Positions 9,475 through 12,432 of a stretch of 12,432 bases of DNA are shown piece after piece (position 1 is the first letter of the stretch; each line of letters begins with the position of its first letter). Origin of the DNA: Psilocybe azurescens. Its lineage: Eukaryota; Basidiomycota; Agaricomycetes; Agaricales; Agrocybaceae. Under the pieces are notes generated by a model. That model did no database searches. It was not told the origin of the DNA and saw only the letters and a list, made by a program, of their open reading frames with translations. A program made the translations under genes and the position numbers. The stretch lies in assembly GCA_023853785.1 (NCBI GenBank), contig JAJIRX010000945.1, positions 1 through 12,432 of the forward strand. The letters are read 5' to 3'.

Positions 9475-9532
9475 ACCAGTACCAACACCAACAGTACCAA
9501 CACCAAACACCAACACCAACACCAACACCAGC
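9475..9532 (+). repeat. ACCAAC coding microsatellite
   Basis: Imperfect repeats of ACCAAC/ACCAAT-like units inside exon 2 of the DUF6699 gene. Depending on frame they encode QYQHQ/HQHQ or PTPTP. Such tracts change length easily and may contribute to the frame ambiguity here. Confidence 0.7.
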
Positions 9533-10146
9533 AGCCACAACCACACACCATACGCAGCGCCCGGGACGCCGTTTGAGTCATCCGTCGGACAGCCGATCAC
9601 AGGGGGTGGTTTGGGCGAGGTAGTGCTGGCGGGAGGCGGTGCCGCTGAAGGGGGTGGTGGGGTATGGGGCGAGAAAAACAGACACGGGCTGGGAGACGCC
9701 AGGCTGGGAAGGCGCAGGATGGGACTGGCACGCCGACGAGAAACGCGCGCGTCACCGTGAAAAGGAAAAAGAAAAAAAGAAAAGAAGAGGAGGAAACGCA
9801 GGAGCGGAGAGGATTGGGATGACTGGGACATGCTCGGGTGGACCCTGGACCACAGTTCCCCGACGTCGGCGATGAAAAGGGCGCATTCGCAGGTTCCCCA
9901 GCAGGTCAGAAGAAATTCCTCTTTGCACCGCTCGTCTTCGTGGGGCGCGCATAATGCGCATAATTCTCCGTGGACGACGTCCAACGCGCATGTCACGCCC
10001 GAATACGCGCAAGGCGACCTATACGACGAGAACAACCTCGCAAAAGGCCGAGAGATTGGCGGCCGGATTATAACCCGCGCCAGGGCTGTTACCCTCTGTG
10101 ATGGGTGCGATGGGTGGGTTGGCGAGGAGAGTGTCGAGTGTTAAAG

Positions 10147-10264
10147 GTGTGCTATGTTTTTCGTCTGTCCTCTTTTCTTTCTGCCCTTTCCCCTTCTATT
10201 CATCCCCTCCTCCCATACCTCGTATACACGAAACGCTCGCTCACCCGCCCCTTCCCACCCACAG
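10147..10264 (+). other. DUF6699 gene intron 2
   Basis: A 118-nt intron (GTGTGC..CCACCCACAG) in phase 1. It joins SSVK-G to AA-YHDPVRRQIHPL, restoring the entry motif of the DUF6699 domain. Confidence 0.7.
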
Positions 10265-11221
10265 AATACCACGACCCCGTCCGGCGCCAAATACACCCGC
10301 TCTTCGACCTCTCTACCCTCTCCCCGCGCTCGCCCTCTCCTTACGCGTCCCCCTCCTCGTCCTCCCTCTCCCCGCCGCACCTTACATTCTTCCGCCTCGC
10401 GCGGCCGCACAACCCCATCGACCTCCTGCAGCTCGCGACGCACCCGCCGACGCCCTTCATGCGCCTCGTGCACCCCAAGCTGCCGTGGTACATCGATGTC
10501 GTGGAGAGCCGCCCGAATGGCGTGCTCGTCGGCGATGTGCTGGAGCAGGTGGTGAGGCAGCTGCATGTCAGCGTGAGCGGGAGGCATTACTGGAACGACG
10601 TGCTGGGCACGGAGGAGCGGCGCGAGATCGCGCGGGCGTTTGAGGACAGGGTGCGCGTACGGCGAGGGGGAGGGGCGCGCGCAGGAAGAGGCCGCGCGGT
10701 GGGAGACGGAGCGCAGTGTGTGGGGGACCGCGCCGAGCACGGGGGCGGCGCGCAGCTGGGCAGGGACAGGGTGGAGGACGTGGTGCGGCGCGGGATCGTG
10801 CAGGTGGATTTTCTGGGGGCAAGTTCTGGCTGGAGGGCTTGTGCGCGGCCCGAAGGGCGTGTGGGAGATGCGGACTCGGGCTGCCGATTGATTGATGCTG
10901 GGTTGGGTTGAGTTGCGTTGAGTTCTTACACCCCGTCTTGTACGGTGCGCACACCATGTACATGCACACTGGCACGCCGTCGCCTTCGCCATGTTGCTCC
11001 TCAAGTTCCACCTGTTCGGCAATGCCAACGCGCAGCCCAATGCCCAGTGCGGCTAGACCATGCATTCCAATGCCCAGCGCGCCACGCCGCGAACCCACAA
11101 CGTGCATGAACCCGCGGATAGGCCGGCCACTCTATGCTGCTGTACTATGCGCACGCCAGAATACATACATGCACACAAGGACGAGTCCATCCAGTCGTTC
11201 GCGACATAATCTGCCGATGAA

Positions 11222-11247
11222 GCTGGGCTGGGCTGGGCTGGGCTGGC
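11222..11247. repeat. GCTGG microsatellite
   Basis: Four to five tandem GCTGG units, followed at once by CTCTCGCTCTCGCTC. Confidence 0.75.
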
Positions 11248-11360
11248 TGCTCTTACTCTCGCTCTCGCTCAGGAGAAACTATGACCCGGCCGACCCAACC
11301 CGTCTTCACATGCTATGTATAACATAAGATATATCAGTAAATCTGCGCATGATTCGGTAT

Positions 11361-11392
11361 GCTGTCGTTGTCGTTGTCGTCGCGTTGTCGTC
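11361..11392. repeat. TCGTTG simple repeat
   Basis: Imperfect tandem TCGTTG/TCGTCG units. Confidence 0.6.
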
Positions 11393-11929
11393 CCTTTGAG
11401 GCTAGGGGAAAAGCTGTGGCGGACACGAATGTTTGGACCAATTATAACATAAAATTATTCTCAAATGCTCCTGAGAACAGGCGCCCGAAGCATCCTAGAC
11501 TGGTGACCTTTGTATCGAAGGTTGTACTCATACAAGGACCTGTCACAGGTCTAGAAGCATCCTTTGATGGTACTCGTCGACTACCGAGATTGACCGGATA
11601 TGAAATGATTAGATCGTTCAATCGTCGTCGCGACGATGAAGTATTCGAATGCTCTGATTTCATCTGCCATCATTTGTATGTACGCGATGCGTCTAAATTT
11701 ACAACGAAAGTCGTCTAGGTCGCCATGCAGTCGGTCCTGAGAGTTTGTCTCAGTAGCGGATTCATAAGCTGTCGGACTATTTCAGCGGAACCTATGCCAC
11801 TGATGTTAACGCGTCAATTTAAACAGGGAATGGGATGCCGGGCCAAGTGGTTGCAGTGAAGAATTTCAGCGTGCAGCGTTGATGGCATTTGGGGTTATCA
11901 TCATTCTATAGGGTATATTTGTGTCATGA

Positions 11930-11953
11930 TTATCGTAGTAATTATTGTAGTAA
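11930..11953. repeat. 12-bp tandem duplication
   Basis: TTATCGTAGTAA is followed directly by TTATTGTAGTAA within an AT-rich tract. A third relic (TTTGTAGTAT) lies near 11993-12002. Confidence 0.5.
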
Positions 11954-12180
11954 ATTTTATCCCTTGTTCTGATGTCATTTTATATCTCTGATTTGTAGTA
12001 TCCCCTATTCTATGTCAAATTATGTCCTTTCATTAACACTCGAGTAGAACGTCGAAGCCAGTGATGGCACAGAAGAGAGACGGGCTAGATTTATATCTCT
12101 CACGAGCCTCCTCCCAATCCGAGTCTAGATTCTGCTCTTCCTCTCGTTGTTCGGAGTAAGTGCCTACAGTGGAATTGGAA

Positions 12181-12432
12181 CTATACTGTAGTTTGTAAGC
12201 ATAATCTTGCTACCAGAACTGTTGTACTCATCGCCTGTCTGTAGGTCAGCAAAACATGATTATCAGACAAATGATTGTAACTACGTACTGAAACAATGGG
12301 CAGCGATGCATTTGCGTAGTACCGCACATGAGCTAGCGGAGATCCCGAAGTAATGCAAAAAGACGGAGAGGCTACGGTGATGGCATTGACGACAAGTGCA
12401 AGTGAGTAAGCTGCGCCTGACTCAATAACCAA
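12181..12432 (-). CDS. DUF6533/6534-type multi-pass membrane protein, C-terminal end (partial)
   Basis: The 5' part lies beyond the right edge. The visible exon (12432-12289) carries VIESGAAYSLALVVNAITVA, the sixth-helix signature of the large Agaricomycete family of seven-helix proteins, then a loop and the start of helix seven (YYANASLPIVS). A GTACGT donor begins an intron at 12288. With the acceptor at 12235 (54 nt) the frame continues as AMSTTVLVARLCLQTTV and stops with TAG at 12183-12181, matching the usual TLIVARV end of helix seven. The protein stops right after that helix, shorter than relatives that carry a Ser-rich cytoplasmic tail. The family is of unknown function, often described as receptor-like. 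The intron itself is open in frame, so retention would not stop translation. Confidence 0.7.
   Translation of the reverse strand: MVIESGAAYSLALVVNAITVASPSFCITSGSPLAHVRYYANASLPIVSVRSYNHLSDNHVLLTYRQAMSTTVLVARLCLQTTV
12235..12288 (-). other. membrane-protein intron with two tandem acceptors
   Basis: GTACGT donor. The 3' end reads ACAGACAG, giving acceptors 4 nt apart (after 12239 or after 12235). The downstream one keeps the conserved helix-seven frame. Confidence 0.5.

Larger units (their letters stand above)
8893..10891 (+). pseudogene. DUF6699 domain protein, frame-shifted
   Basis: Exon 1 (8893-9024) starts MYTPPNDNMYMPPHGAS. An intron from 9025 (GTACGT, branch-like TACTGAC, long pyrimidine tract) ends at 9152 or 9175. 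Exon 2, to 10146, is Pro/Gly/Gln-rich: WPYGGYTPSAPMWGPP, a His-Gln-Tyr repeat, a Lys/Glu helix, EDWDDWDML, then RPRDWRPDYNPRQG. Intron 10147-10264 leads to the DUF6699 domain: EYHDPVRRQIHPLF, LLQLATHPPTPFMRLVHPKL, PWYIDVVESRPNGVLVGDVL and SGRHYWNDVLG. It ends RGIVQVDFLG, KFWLEGL, VRGPKGVWEMRTRAAD and TGA at 10889-10891. Function is unknown; the family is abundant in basidiomycetes. Frame changes are needed near 9370-9385, in the A-run 9761-9783, at about 9806, 10042-10045, about 10094, 10651-10675, 10690-10770, 10815-10819 and 10840. Many lie in homopolymers. The corrected frames show no nonsense codons, so assembly error is as likely as true decay. Confidence 0.8.
10892..12180. other. intergenic DNA between the DUF6699 and membrane-protein genes
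   Basis: About 1.3 kb. The first 400 nt stay GC-rich; the part after 11400 becomes AT-rich. A 119-codon ORF at 11359-11718 (+) has no recognisable motif and begins in a simple repeat. Near 10966-11053 a short frame reads HAVAFAMLLLKFHLFGNANA before a stop, but no start or exon joins it. The two genes converge, so both 3' untranslated regions must lie here. Confidence 0.4.

Noticed and set aside
9232..10035. 267-codon minus-strand ORF
   Set aside because: It is the antisense shadow of the GC-rich Pro/Gly-coding exon 2 of the DUF6699 gene. It encodes runs of Leu/Val and Pro with no domain.
10141..11040. 299-codon minus-strand ORF
   Set aside because: Antisense shadow of the DUF6699 domain exon and its GC-rich 3' flank. 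The plus strand carries the recognisable conserved motifs.
10966..11053. short frame ending FHLFGNANAQPNAQCG as a terminal exon
   Set aside because: It reads like protein, but no acceptor or upstream exon in phase could be identified after the DUF6699 stop at 10891.
11359..11718. 119-codon plus-strand ORF
   Set aside because: It begins in a TCGTTG repeat, has no recognisable domain or neighbouring exon, and its length is compatible with chance. It may deserve a blastp but I cannot support it as a gene.
1..12432. tRNA, rRNA or CRISPR array
   Set aside because: I looked for GGTTCGANTCC-type B boxes and regularly spaced repeats on both strands and saw none with a matching partner structure.

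Overview
The window looks like nuclear DNA of a mushroom-forming fungus (Basidiomycota, Agaricomycetes). The evidence is the gene content: a Marasmius-type chimerolectin, a basidiomycete-style HET protein, a DUF6699 protein and an Agaricomycete multi-pass membrane protein. The introns of about 50-65 nt with GT..AG ends agree with this. There is no bacterial gene organisation, rRNA, tRNA or CRISPR array that I can support.

Layout, left to right. (1) 1-1088 holds a decayed acidic ORF remnant on the minus strand (about 321-715) and the promoter of the next gene. (2) 1089-2312 (+) is the best gene in the window: a seven-exon, 292-residue protein with an N-terminal ricin-B (beta-trefoil) lectin domain and a C-terminal papain-like cysteine protease domain, in the style of Marasmius oreades agglutinin. 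Its reading frame is intact and the Cys/His/Glu catalytic residues are present. (3) About 2724-3384 (+) is an unrecognised, probably degraded gene with one convincing intron. (4) 4004-6163 (-) is a full-length heterokaryon-incompatibility (HET) gene with start, stop and two clean introns, but about seven small frame shifts. (5) 6164-8892 has no gene I can support, only short simple repeats and a small palindrome. (6) 8893-10891 (+) is a GC-rich DUF6699 gene with two introns and at least eight small frame shifts. (7) 10892-12180 holds microsatellites and AT-rich intergenic DNA. (8) 12181-12432 (-) is the 3' end of a DUF6533/6534-type seven-helix membrane protein gene cut by the window edge.

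Two of the genes belong to systems by which fungi meet other organisms. The chimerolectin is a cytoplasmic defence protein against fungivores, and HET proteins respond to non-self fungal partners. There is no sign that they form one cluster: they sit on opposite strands 1.7 kb apart with a gene remnant between them.

The main puzzle is uneven frame integrity. The lectin has none of the indels that riddle the HET and DUF6699 genes, although those two keep good domains, splice sites and termini and show no nonsense codons in the corrected frame. Either they are recent pseudogenes or the assembly carries homopolymer indel errors. The second reading would make both genes functional.
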